Positions 10,019-19,301 of a DNA stretch of 44,878 nt are shown here, in pieces. Origin of the DNA: Bacteroidota bacterium (GTDB taxonomy: Bacteria > Bacteroidota > Bacteroidia > UBA7662). How positions within the stretch are numbered: the stretch's first letter is position 1; every line of letters starts with the position of its first letter. Where the stretch lies: positions 1-44,878 of the forward strand of contig JAIXRA010000067.1 of assembly GCA_027485465.1 (NCBI GenBank), read 5' to 3'. Both the position numbers and the translations under genes were made by a program. The notes beneath the pieces were generated by a model, which was given only the letters and a program-made list of their open reading frames with translations, searched no databases and was not told where the DNA came from.

Positions 10019-10855
10019 ATGGGTGCATTGGCGATTTGGCTGTTCAGGTACAGGTTTTTCTTATGGTTGATTTTCCTCGAATCCATCGGGGCATGGATAA
10101 CATTTTCTGAACAAGCCTATCATCGCAGTCGCCTGAATCAGTGGCAAATAGAGACGGCTGGCTCCTACCAGTCCATGATACACCGGGCGACCCGTTTTTG
10201 GCGCATGGACGATGAAAACCTTCGTCTCAATCAAGAGTTGGCCATGCTTAGGCAAATGATTTCGGATTCCCTTGGGGTCGCGGATTCTCTCCAAAAAACA
10301 AATACGACCGAACCATGGCCGGATACCACCCTACGGGTGGATTTGATCCAATCAGCCCGGGTTCTCTATGCAGGCACCAATGCGCAACACAATTACCTCC
10401 TGCTGGACAAAGGTTCCCTGGACGGTATACAGCCACGGATGGCCGTCGTCCAAGGCCACAAAATCGTAGGCCAGGTGCAGGCCGTTTCGCCGCGCTTTGC
10501 CCGTGTTATTCCTTTGATTAACACAAAATTGCGAACCAGCGCCCTGCACACCGCCTCCCAAACAACCGGGTCCTTGGTTTGGACCGGGGGCTCTACGCGT
10601 TATGCTGAATTAATGGACTTTCCCATTCATATCCCTATCAAGGTAGGCGATTCTCTGGTTAGCAGCACCTATTCATCGGTTTATCCTCCTGGCCTTCGAC
10701 TGGGTCGTATCGACCGAATCGAAACCGTACCCGGTGCCATTACCTACAAAATTCGCGTTATGTTATCGGTCGATTACCACCGCCTGGATCATGTTCAGGT
10801 GATGCGCCCTACGTTTCAAAAAGAGCGCGAAGAGCTCCTACCTGACCAAAATTAA
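10019..10855 (+). CDS. mreC: Rod shape-determining protein MreC
   Basis: N-terminal TM, LLDKGSLDGIQPRMAVVQGHKIVGQVQAVSPRFARVIPLINTKLRTSA; position after mreB. Confidence 0.9.
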   Translation: MGALAIWLFRYRFFLWLIFLESIGAWITFSEQAYHRSRLNQWQIETAGSYQSMIHRATRFWRMDDENLRLNQELAMLRQMISDSLGVADSLQKTNTTEPWPDTTLRVDLIQSARVLYAGTNAQHNYLLLDKGSLDGIQPRMAVVQGHKIVGQVQAVSPRFARVIPLINTKLRTSALHTASQTTGSLVWTGGSTRYAELMDFPIHIPIKVGDSLVSSTYSSVYPPGLRLGRIDRIETVPGAITYKIRVMLSVDYHRLDHVQVMRPTFQKEREELLPDQN

Positions 10856-10870
10856 ACGAAGTAAGGACCC

Positions 10871-11380
10871 ATGAACCGCAGCCCTTGGATTTTGTTGATT
10901 ACGGTCGTGCTCCTGCAAGGTGGCGTCTTCAACCGCATTCATTGGATGGGACTGATCAATCCGATGGTGTACGTGATGGCCTTGGTTTGGCTGCCTCTGG
11001 GTTGGAACCTGGCCTTGCAAATGCTCGTAGCCTTTGGGATCGGCTGGTGGGTCGATAGCTCGCTGCAAAGCGGAGCCATCCACGCGATGGTTTCTACCCT
11101 GGTCATCTACCTTCGCTCCTATTGGATACGGTTGACCGTTTCTCCTGTCACGCTCCAAGATCATCCGGACCCGGACCTGCGGGATCTCGAATTCCGATCC
11201 CTTCTCAGCTATGCGGGCGGCCTGATCTTTATCCATCACGCAGCCTTGTACCTTCTCGAAAGCCTACGCTTGGCCCATTGGGGCTATGCCCTACTCAAAG
11301 CTTTTGCGAGTTCCACCTTGGTCTTTGGTCTCCTCTGGTCGATTCTGCAATGGACCAACCAAACCAAGTCAGCGCGTTAA
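10871..11380 (+). CDS. mreD: Rod shape-determining protein MreD (putative)
   Basis: 169-aa multi-TM protein between mreC and mrdA; assigned mainly from synteny. Confidence 0.75.
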   Translation: MNRSPWILLITVVLLQGGVFNRIHWMGLINPMVYVMALVWLPLGWNLALQMLVAFGIGWWVDSSLQSGAIHAMVSTLVIYLRSYWIRLTVSPVTLQDHPDPDLRDLEFRSLLSYAGGLIFIHHAALYLLESLRLAHWGYALLKAFASSTLVFGLLWSILQWTNQTKSAR

Positions 11381-11393
11381 AAGGTTCAGCGCC

Positions 11394-13265
11394 ATGAACC
11401 CATCCTACAACAAGGAACCCGCTATCGAAAACCGCACCATGGTCTTGGTGTGGACGGTGGTTGTGGTTTTGGCTATTTTTTTGATCCGACTCCTCACGGT
11501 CCAAATCCTGGATCACAAATACCATGAATTAGCGCAACAAAATGCCATCCGAAGAGTCAACGCCTATGCCCCCAGAGGCATCATTTTTGACCGCAACGGC
11601 AAAAAAATCGTCGTCAACCGTCCGATCTACGATTTGATGGTGGTTCCCGGTGAATTGCCTCAACCGTTGGATACCGCTCGTCTGGCTGATTTGATCCGCT
11701 TGCCGTTGGACGAACTTGTTTTGAGACTCCGCAAGGCTACGACCTATTCCCGCTTTCGTCCCACCCTGTTGCATTCCCAGATTCGGGTTGAGGATTTTGC
11801 GCAAATCCAGGAAGGACTCCACGATTTTAGCGGAATCTATGCGGAAACCCGAACCGTCCGTACCTACCTCTATCCTGCGGCAGCTCATGCCCTGGGGTAT
11901 GTTGGCGAAGCCTCCCCTGAATTGATCGAAAAATCCAATGGAGAATACAATGCCGGGGACTATGTTGGCATCAGCGGCTTAGAGAAAACCTACGAGAACT
12001 ACCTCAAAGGCAAGCGGGGGGTTCAGTACCGGTATGTGGATGTTCACAACCGCGAAGTGGGTCGTTACAAAGACGGGGCATTTGACTCCCTCCCCATCCC
12101 GGGTGAAGACCTTCATCTGGGTTTGGATATTGAGCTTCAAGTGTATGCCGAACAATTGATGGCCAACAAAAGAGGATCGGTGGTGGCTATTGACCCATCG
12201 ACGGGTGAGATCCTCACCATGGTATCCACGCCTTCTTACGACCCGGCCTTGCTGGTGGGCAATGTCCGAGGCAAAAACTATCGCCGCCTCCAAAAGGACC
12301 CGCTCAAACCTCTTTTTAATCGACCCCTTCAAGCCATGTACCCTCCAGGCTCCATCGTCAAATCTCTTCAGGCTTTGATTGGCCAAGAACTGGGGCTGAT
12401 TGGTCCTGAAACCCGTTTTCCATGCGGTGGCGGTTACGCCATCGCCGGACATGTTGTCAAATGCACCCACAAACACGTGGCCCTCAACCTCGAAGAGTCC
12501 ATCCAGCTTTCGTGCAACCCCTACTATTGTTATGTCTTCAAGGCCATGGTTGACCAAAACCGAGGCCTCAAGCCAAGAGACGGCTACAAGGTTTGGTTCG
12601 ACTACATGCAAAAGTTTAACATTGGACGCAAGTGTGAAATCGACTTGCCCAATGAACGGAAAGGGATTCTTCCCAGCCCCGAATACTACGATAAAATTTA
12701 CGGCAAAAATCGATGGAAATCATCCACCATCATTTCCCTATCCATAGGACAAGGGGAGTTTGGAATTACGCCCCTTCAAATGGCCCATACCATGGCCATC
12801 TTTGCCAACAAAGGAAAATACCACGCCCCCCACCTCGTGAGGAGTATCGGTGTCACCGGTCAGAAAAAAATGAAATACCGGCAAATCTATCAAATACCGG
12901 TTCAAGCCAGGCATTTCAATGTGGTTCAAGATGCCATGCAGAAAGTTGTGGACATGGGAACCGCCACGGCCTACGGCAAAATTGACAGCATCGTGGTTTG
13001 CGGAAAAACCGGAACAGCCCAAAATCCTCACGGCGAGGACCACGCTGTCTTCGTCTGCTTCGCACCCCGCGATAACCCCAAGATTGCGATCGCGGTCGTT
13101 GTCGAAAACGCCGGATTCGGAGGTGTTTGGGCGGCACCGGTGGCGAGCCTTATGATCGAAAAATACCTCCGGGGAGGGACCCGGCGCACCGAACTCGAAG
13201 AACGCCTCCTCAAAGCCCGCATCTTACCGGCTGGCATGGACACTGCCTCAACCAAACGCTTATGA
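11394..13265 (+). CDS. mrdA: Penicillin-binding protein 2
   Basis: PRGIIFDRNGKKIVVN, YPPGSIVKSLQA (SxxK), VVCGKTGTAQNP (KTG). Start set to ATG 11394 (MNPSYNKEPAIENRTMV). Confidence 0.93.
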   Translation: MNPSYNKEPAIENRTMVLVWTVVVVLAIFLIRLLTVQILDHKYHELAQQNAIRRVNAYAPRGIIFDRNGKKIVVNRPIYDLMVVPGELPQPLDTARLADLIRLPLDELVLRLRKATTYSRFRPTLLHSQIRVEDFAQIQEGLHDFSGIYAETRTVRTYLYPAAAHALGYVGEASPELIEKSNGEYNAGDYVGISGLEKTYENYLKGKRGVQYRYVDVHNREVGRYKDGAFDSLPIPGEDLHLGLDIELQVYAEQLMANKRGSVVAIDPSTGEILTMVSTPSYDPALLVGNVRGKNYRRLQKDPLKPLFNRPLQAMYPPGSIVKSLQALIGQELGLIGPETRFPCGGGYAIAGHVVKCTHKHVALNLEESIQLSCNPYYCYVFKAMVDQNRGLKPRDGYKVWFDYMQKFNIGRKCEIDLPNERKGILPSPEYYDKIYGKNRWKSSTIISLSIGQGEFGITPLQMAHTMAIFANKGKYHAPHLVRSIGVTGQKKMKYRQIYQIPVQARHFNVVQDAMQKVVDMGTATAYGKIDSIVVCGKTGTAQNPHGEDHAVFVCFAPRDNPKIAIAVVVENAGFGGVWAAPVASLMIEKYLRGGTRRTELEERLLKARILPAGMDTASTKRL

Positions 13266-14533
13266 GTGTCGTTCGTGAAGAAAAAAGTGTCTTTCAGTTC
13301 ATCGACAAACCTTTGTTATGGACTTATGCGGCGCTTTGTCTGATTGGATGGATCGCTATCTATGCGGCGGTTTACAATCCTTCGCATCGCCACCTTTGGG
13401 ACCTGGATCAGAACTACGGCAAACAGATGGTTTGGATCCTGAGTTCGTGGGGTATCATGATTGTGATTCTTTCGGTACACCCACGGATTTTTTATCATAG
13501 CAGTCCCGTCATTTATTTGATTACCATGGTTTTGGGGCTTGCTGTGGCCTTTTTGGGTCGAGAAGTCAACGGTGCAAGGGCCTGGTTCGAAGTGGGCAGT
13601 TTTCGCTTGCAGCCTGCTGAGTTTATGAAACTTAGTACAGCCCTGATGGTTGCCTATTTTTTTGCAAATCGCCCGGTGCGCTTGGATCGCTTTTCGTCCC
13701 AGCTTTTGGCAGGCCTGTGGTTATTGATTCCCGTTGTTTTATTGCTCCTTCAGAAGGATACCGGCAGCGCTTTGGTTTATGTGGCCTTTGTTTTGGTTTT
13801 TTACCGCGAGGGCCTTTCGGTGAATTACCTACTGTTCGGTTTGGCTTCGGCCTTTGTCTCGGTTCTCACCCTGTGGCTGGGAGCGAATACCATGGCCATC
13901 GTCCTTCCAGCGACCGCCCTGCTCTATGTGGTGATGGCCGCCAACAGCCGCAAAGCGGCTTTGGTTTCGATTCGATACTTGATTCCTGCGTTGGCTCTGG
14001 TCCTCGCCGTGGGCTACGCCTTTGACAATATCCTGCTCCCCCACCAAAAGCAACGCATCCTCGTCTTGTTGGGCAAAGTGGACGATCTGCGCGGAGCCGG
14101 TTACAATGTGCATCAATCCTTGATCGCTATTGGTTCCGGGGGGTTGTGGGGCAAAGGTTTTTTGCAGGGAACCCAAACGAAATTTGACTTTGTTCCGGAA
14201 CAAAGCACCGACTTTATTTTTTGTACCATCGCTGAAGAATACGGATTTTGGGGCAGTACCCTGCTCTTAGCCCTGTTTGGGTTTTTGCTGATTCGGATTT
14301 TTCAGATTGCCGAGCGCCAACCGGGGACCTTTGGCAGGGTCTATGGCTACGGAATCGGTTGCATTCTGTTTTTGCACGTAACGATTAATATTGGTATGAC
14401 CCTGGGGCTCTTGCCGGTCATCGGGATTCCCCTCCCCCTGATTAGCTATGGAGGCTCCTCCCTTTGGTCCTTTACAGCCATGATTGCGATCCTTCTCCGG
14501 TTGGACAGTGGGCGCATGTTGGGAATACGCTAA
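13262..14533 (+). CDS. rodA: Rod shape-determining protein RodA (SEDS family)
   Basis: Multi-TM; QPAEFMKLSTALMVAYFF, LLQKDTGSALVY, IPLPLISYGGSSLW. ATGA overlap with mrdA (13262-13265); the track's longer ORF start lies inside mrdA. Confidence 0.92.
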   Translation: MSVVREEKSVFQFIDKPLLWTYAALCLIGWIAIYAAVYNPSHRHLWDLDQNYGKQMVWILSSWGIMIVILSVHPRIFYHSSPVIYLITMVLGLAVAFLGREVNGARAWFEVGSFRLQPAEFMKLSTALMVAYFFANRPVRLDRFSSQLLAGLWLLIPVVLLLLQKDTGSALVYVAFVLVFYREGLSVNYLLFGLASAFVSVLTLWLGANTMAIVLPATALLYVVMAANSRKAALVSIRYLIPALALVLAVGYAFDNILLPHQKQRILVLLGKVDDLRGAGYNVHQSLIAIGSGGLWGKGFLQGTQTKFDFVPEQSTDFIFCTIAEEYGFWGSTLLLALFGFLLIRIFQIAERQPGTFGRVYGYGIGCILFLHVTINIGMTLGLLPVIGIPLPLISYGGSSLWSFTAMIAILLRLDSGRMLGIR

Positions 14534-14574
14534 AACCTTTGGGGCTACGAGGGGTTCTACCTAAAACCAAAACA

Positions 14575-14739
14575 ATGTCCAAATTCCTTCGGTATTTTGT
14601 AGAGGTCTTCCGGACTGGAGGAGCCCATCGCAGCGGCAATTTTAACCTGCGCATGATGCATGGGATTAACCGAATCAGCATCCTCATGTTCATCGCAGGG
14701 GTTTTGGTGCTGGTTTTTAGGTCCTGCGCTCGGGGTTAG
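14575..14739 (+). CDS. 54-aa single-TM protein, DUF6728-like
   Basis: MSKFLRYFVEVFRTGGAHRSGNFNLRMMHGINRISILMFIAGVLVLVFRSCARG; resembles short Bacteroidota proteins carrying a NxNLRMMHGINxISILMF core; reads off the rodA operon. Confidence 0.6.
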   Translation: MSKFLRYFVEVFRTGGAHRSGNFNLRMMHGINRISILMFIAGVLVLVFRSCARG

Positions 14740-14740
14740 G

Positions 14741-16846
14741 TCAAGAAATCTTGCTCCAATTTTTGCTTTTACCGTAAAAGCGATCGTAGGCCAAAGCCAA
14801 ACGACCCATGGTTTCACCTGTTGCTTGGGGATCGGCCTCCATAATTTGGCGAGCATAATCACGAGCCTTTTCCATGGTTTCCCCATCGTGAACCAAATCC
14901 GCGTATTTGAGTTCCATCACCCCGCTTTGTTGAGTGCCCGCCATATCTCCGGGACCGCGTAATTGCAAATCCATTTCGGCAATCAGAAACCCGTCGGTGG
15001 TCGATGCCAAGGCATCCAATCGCTGCTTGGCCTGTTCCGAAGGTCGGTCTTTGTGCATCAAGAGGCAGTAACTCTGCTCGGAACCCCGGCCCACGCGACC
15101 ACGCAATTGATGGAGTTGGGCCAGCCCAAATCGCTCCGCATTCTCAATCACCATGACGGTCGCATTGGGCACATTGACCCCCACTTCTATAACGGTTGTA
15201 GCCACCAGTAACTGGGCCTTACCACTCACAAATCGTTGCATTTCAAGGTCCCGATCGGCGCCTTTCATTTGGCCATGCACCACAGCCAATTCAAATTCTG
15301 GGCGCGGAAAGGCCCGTATCATGGCTTCGTATCCGTCGTAAAGGAACTTAATGTCTTGGTCCTCGGTCTCCCGTATCGCAGGGTAAACCACGTAAACCTG
15401 GCGGCCGGCCCGCATTTGTTCAGCAAGGAAAGCAAACATTTTGAGACGTTTGGCCTCGGGAGTCACCACGGTGCGGATGGCCCTGCGACCAGCAGGCAAT
15501 TGATTCATCACAGACACCTCCAAATCTCCGTAGCGGGTCATCGCAAGGGTACGGGGAATCGGAGTGGCCGTCATCACCAAAACATGGGGCGGAATCCGGG
15601 ATTTGGCCCATAACATGGCCCTTTGTTCCACCCCAAAACGATGCTGCTCATCGATAACAGCCAAACCCAAATTCTTGAATCGCACATGTTCCTGAATCAG
15701 GGCATGGGTCCCCACCAAAATCTGAAGGTCGCCGTTGTACAAATCTTCGAGCAATTGTCGTCGGGTTGCCCCTTTGACTTGACCGGTTAACAAACCAATC
15801 CGAACCGGTAAATCGCCCAAAAACTGAGTGAGGGATACCAAGTGCTGGCGGGCCAATAACTCCGTAGGAGCCATCATGCAAGCCTGAAATCCGTTATCCA
15901 CCGCCAAAAGCATGCTCATCAAAGCCACCAAGGTCTTGCCACTCCCCACATCACCCTGCAAAAGTCGGTTCATTTGGGTACCTGCCTTGAGGTCTGCCCG
16001 AATTTCTTTGAGGACCTTTTTTTGGGCGTCGGTCAATTCAAAGGGCAGGCATCGATGATAAAAATCATGAAACAAGTCCCCTACCTTTTCCAATCGATGA
16101 CCTGGATTGCGGATTTTGCGTAGACTACGAATCCTTAAGACCCCCCATTGTAAAAAAAACAATTCCTCCAACTTAAACCGACGCAAAGCCGTTCGCAGCT
16201 CTTCGTTGCTCTCCGGAAAATGCGCATGTTTCATCGCTTCGCTACGTTGCGGTAATTTTTCTGCGTCAAGGATGAATCGAGGCAAAATTTCAGCGATCGA
16301 GCCACTAACCTGTTCCAGGGTTTGTTGAACCATCGAAATCCACCAACGATTGCTCAATCCACGTTGCTTGAGTTTCTCGGAAATCGGATAAACAGGACTG
16401 AGGGATGCACCCCCGCTTTTGGTCCACTCAGTCCAAAGCGTTAATTCGGGATGAGCCATTTGCAATTGCCCTTTGTAACGGCTCACCTTGCCAAAAATCA
16501 AATACTCATCCCCAGGCTTAACGGCCGATTCCACCCAACGAAGGGACTGAAACCATACAAGTTCCAACCATCCGTGTCCATCGGTGACGGTCGCAACCAG
16601 TCGCTGAGCTTTGCCGAGCCCTACCTTTTCGATCCGTATCACCTTACCTCGGGTTTGCAGCGCTGCTGGGCCTTCGTCCAAAGATTGCAGAGGATATACC
16701 TCGGAACGATCCAGGTATCGACTCGGAAAAAAAGCCAAAAAATCATGAAAGGAAACCAGGCCTAATTCGTCGCGGATCCAGGCTGCACGCTGTGGGCCCA
16801 TTCCTTTGAGATAGGCCAAATCATAAAACAAAGGATGTTCCGTCAT
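14741..16846 (-). CDS. recG: ATP-dependent DNA helicase RecG
   Basis: LLQGDVGSGKTLVALMSML, VIDEQHRFGVEQRA, VMTATPIPRTLAMT, QLRGRVGRGSEQSYC. Confidence 0.96.
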   Translation of the reverse strand: MTEHPLFYDLAYLKGMGPQRAAWIRDELGLVSFHDFLAFFPSRYLDRSEVYPLQSLDEGPAALQTRGKVIRIEKVGLGKAQRLVATVTDGHGWLELVWFQSLRWVESAVKPGDEYLIFGKVSRYKGQLQMAHPELTLWTEWTKSGGASLSPVYPISEKLKQRGLSNRWWISMVQQTLEQVSGSIAEILPRFILDAEKLPQRSEAMKHAHFPESNEELRTALRRFKLEELFFLQWGVLRIRSLRKIRNPGHRLEKVGDLFHDFYHRCLPFELTDAQKKVLKEIRADLKAGTQMNRLLQGDVGSGKTLVALMSMLLAVDNGFQACMMAPTELLARQHLVSLTQFLGDLPVRIGLLTGQVKGATRRQLLEDLYNGDLQILVGTHALIQEHVRFKNLGLAVIDEQHRFGVEQRAMLWAKSRIPPHVLVMTATPIPRTLAMTRYGDLEVSVMNQLPAGRRAIRTVVTPEAKRLKMFAFLAEQMRAGRQVYVVYPAIRETEDQDIKFLYDGYEAMIRAFPRPEFELAVVHGQMKGADRDLEMQRFVSGKAQLLVATTVIEVGVNVPNATVMVIENAERFGLAQLHQLRGRVGRGSEQSYCLLMHKDRPSEQAKQRLDALASTTDGFLIAEMDLQLRGPGDMAGTQQSGVMELKYADLVHDGETMEKARDYARQIMEADPQATGETMGRLALAYDRFYGKSKNWSKIS

Positions 16847-16861
16847 ACGAAACGCAATCGA

Positions 16862-17539
16862 TCAACCGCCTTTGGGCGACCACTTGAGGGTAGACAACAC
16901 ATGAAGTACGTCTTCCAGGATATAATCCGAATATGGTTGCAACGAATCCGCATTCGGCGTAGCCCCAAAATAGAGCGATCCCCTCAAATAATGCCGAATT
17001 GAATCCGTAACATAAAATTGCGTTTGACTGGCCGCATTACCCCTCACGGTGTATAACATTCCGTGGACCTTATGTTCAGGGTATCGAACCAAGGTCTCCT
17101 CGATACCCGATGCCTTGAGGGTATGTTTGAAAGTCATACGCTGGGTTTCGGCCATCAAAACCGCTAAGGCATCGGCCACGCGGACTTGTTGACCATTCCC
17201 ATAGTAGATACTGTTCAACGGATGATACGAAAGGTGGACCTGGGCCTTGAGTTCAGGGTACTCCAGATTCATCCACAAGGTCCCCTCTTGTTGGGGGCGA
17301 TTCCCTTCCGTAGGGTTCCCTGACCCCGAAGGCAGAAGCCTAGGCACGGAGGCGGCATTGTATTCAAAGTGGGCAGGGAAACCGGGTTGCTGGCATGTTG
17401 CCCACTGCCTTTTGGGCAAGACGGCTTTGGCATAACCGTAAGGTCTGGCCACCGGATCCTCACCGGTGCAAGCGAAAGAAAGTCCCAGAACCAGGAGAGT
17501 CCCAACGATGTTTTTAAGCAACGTAATCGTTGGCCGCAT
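16862..17539 (-). CDS. gldD: Gliding motility lipoprotein GldD
   Basis: Lipobox-like LSFAC; GEDPVARPYGYAKAVLPKRQW, core and position directly after gldE typical of GldD. Confidence 0.82.
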   Translation of the reverse strand: MRPTITLLKNIVGTLLVLGLSFACTGEDPVARPYGYAKAVLPKRQWATCQQPGFPAHFEYNAASVPRLLPSGSGNPTEGNRPQQEGTLWMNLEYPELKAQVHLSYHPLNSIYYGNGQQVRVADALAVLMAETQRMTFKHTLKASGIEETLVRYPEHKVHGMLYTVRGNAASQTQFYVTDSIRHYLRGSLYFGATPNADSLQPYSDYILEDVLHVLSTLKWSPKGG

Positions 17540-18845
17540 GGGGGTTGCGCTTTAGGTGAACCGAAACAATCTTGCGGGCATCCGCTTGCAGGACCAAGAA
17601 TTCAAAACCTCGGTGCAGAAGGACCTCTCCTTGCGCCGGGATACGGCCTTCAAGCTCCAAAATCAAACCGGCCATCGTTTCAACGCCCTCCAACTTTTCG
17701 GAAAATTCGGACCAGTCCCAGCCGGTCTCTCTGGACAAATCCTGCAAGAGCATTTTGCCGGCCACCCAGTATTGATCGGTATCAATTTTGCGGCAAAGTC
17801 TTTGTTCATCGGTATCGAATTCGTCCTGAATTTCTCCGACGATTTGCTCCAGAATATCCTCCAAGGTAACCAATCCCGAAACCCCGCCGTATTCATCAAT
17901 GGCCAGAGCCATGTGCATTCGTCTGGATTTGAATTCCCGAAACAAATCATCAATATGTTTGGTATCGGGAACCACAAAAGGTTTGCGCAACAATTCCTGC
18001 CACCTGAAATTGCGACCTTGATTGAGCCTCGTAAACAAGTCTTTGAGATACAAAATACCGACCATTTGATCCATGGATTCACTGAAAACGGGAACCCTCG
18101 AATACCCCCAGTCTCGAAGCAGGGGGAGTATCTCTTCCAGCGAACTTTTGGAATCCAAGGCTTTGATTTCGAGACGGGGAACCATAATCTGCCTCACCTC
18201 CAATTCGCCAAAATTCACAATGCCTTTGAGCAATTCTTTTTCGGAACCACTACGGGCCTGTTCCTGACCAAAGGTCAAATCAATCGCCTGATTAATTTCG
18301 TCTTTGGAGAGTTGGGTTTGCTTGCGGACAATCCATCGATCCAAAAGTCCCGTACTATTAATGAGAACCCAAATAATGGGGCGAAAAATCAATTCCGAAA
18401 TTTGCAAAGGCATTGAAAACCATAGGGCTACGCTCAAAGGATTCCTCGACGCATAGACTTTGGGAATGACCTCTCCCACAAAAACAATCAGGGCTGTAAC
18501 AACAAAAGTCTGCAATACGGCCGGAATCCAAGGATAGGGACCAAAATCCAGGACCTTGAAGAACATAAAATAAAAGAGAAGTATAATGGTAAGGTTCACT
18601 ACATTGTTGCCAATAAGCAGATTGGCTAACAAGCGCCTGGGATCCGAGAGATGCCGTAGGATGCGACGATGGCCGGCGGATGCAGACGTTCGTAATAAAT
18701 CGATCTGCGCTTTGGTCAACGAAAAATAGGCCGTCTCCCCTGCCGAGAACATGGCCGAACAAAGAAGGAAGAATAGAATTAAAGGAGGTAAAGACCAAAA
18801 GGTCGAATCGAATCCGGTTAGGTATTGTTCAGGAGGGTCGTCCAT
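17514..18845 (-). CDS. gldE: GldE: gliding-associated CNNM/CBS-domain (hemolysin C/CorC-like) membrane protein
   Basis: FSAGETAYFSLTKAQI, TM region, EVRQIMVPRLEI, CBS pair, DEYGGVSGLVTLEDILEQIVGEIQDEFD; adjacent to gldD and ssb. Confidence 0.85.
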   Translation of the reverse strand: MDDPPEQYLTGFDSTFWSLPPLILFFLLCSAMFSAGETAYFSLTKAQIDLLRTSASAGHRRILRHLSDPRRLLANLLIGNNVVNLTIILLFYFMFFKVLDFGPYPWIPAVLQTFVVTALIVFVGEVIPKVYASRNPLSVALWFSMPLQISELIFRPIIWVLINSTGLLDRWIVRKQTQLSKDEINQAIDLTFGQEQARSGSEKELLKGIVNFGELEVRQIMVPRLEIKALDSKSSLEEILPLLRDWGYSRVPVFSESMDQMVGILYLKDLFTRLNQGRNFRWQELLRKPFVVPDTKHIDDLFREFKSRRMHMALAIDEYGGVSGLVTLEDILEQIVGEIQDEFDTDEQRLCRKIDTDQYWVAGKMLLQDLSRETGWDWSEFSEKLEGVETMAGLILELEGRIPAQGEVLLHRGFEFLVLQADARKIVSVHLKRNPHAANDYVA

Positions 18846-18869
18846 AGGGGTTTTAATGAACCAAAAATA

Positions 18870-19301
18870 TCAATACGGCAAATCATTCACCGCATCGGAG
18901 GAGCGATCCACGGACCCCAAATCACCGGGGGCTGTAGGCTTGGGGGGGTGTGCGGAACTTGATGTGGAATCGGAACGTGACAAAAGTACCATATTGTCTC
19001 CGATGATCTCGGTTGTATAACGGGTGTGGCCATCTTTGTCGTCCCATTTACGGGTAGACAAACGGCCTTCGATGTAGACTTGTCCGCCTTTACGGCAATA
19101 CAATTCGGCCACATCGGCCAAACCTCTCCACAAAACGATGTTGTGCCATTCGGTCCTGGATTGTTTGTTCCCGTCCCTGTCTTTGTAGGTTTCGGTGGTG
19201 GCCAAAGGAAACGTGGCGATTTTGGCCCCGTTGTCAAGGGTTTTGACTTCGGGGTCCTTGCCTAGGTTGCCGATGAGCATGGCTTTGTTGAGTCCTCCCA
19301 T
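18870..19301 (-). CDS. ssb: Single-stranded DNA-binding protein
   Basis: MGGLNKAMLIGNLGKDPEVKTL, WHNIVLWRGLADVAELYCRKGGQVYIEGRLSTRKW. C-terminal tip ...DAVNDLPY. Start set to ATG 19301. Confidence 0.94.
   Translation of the reverse strand: MGGLNKAMLIGNLGKDPEVKTLDNGAKIATFPLATTETYKDRDGNKQSRTEWHNIVLWRGLADVAELYCRKGGQVYIEGRLSTRKWDDKDGHTRYTTEIIGDNMVLLSRSDSTSSSAHPPKPTAPGDLGSVDRSSDAVNDLPY

Noticed and set aside
11979-12611. 210-aa minus-strand ORF opposite mrdA
   Set aside because: Shadow ORF; the plus strand carries the SxxK region of PBP2 with strong motif support.
17556-18416. 286-aa plus-strand ORF antisense to gldE
   Set aside because: Lies entirely opposite the CBS/CNNM coding region; low-complexity N/Q/F-rich translation typical of a shadow ORF.
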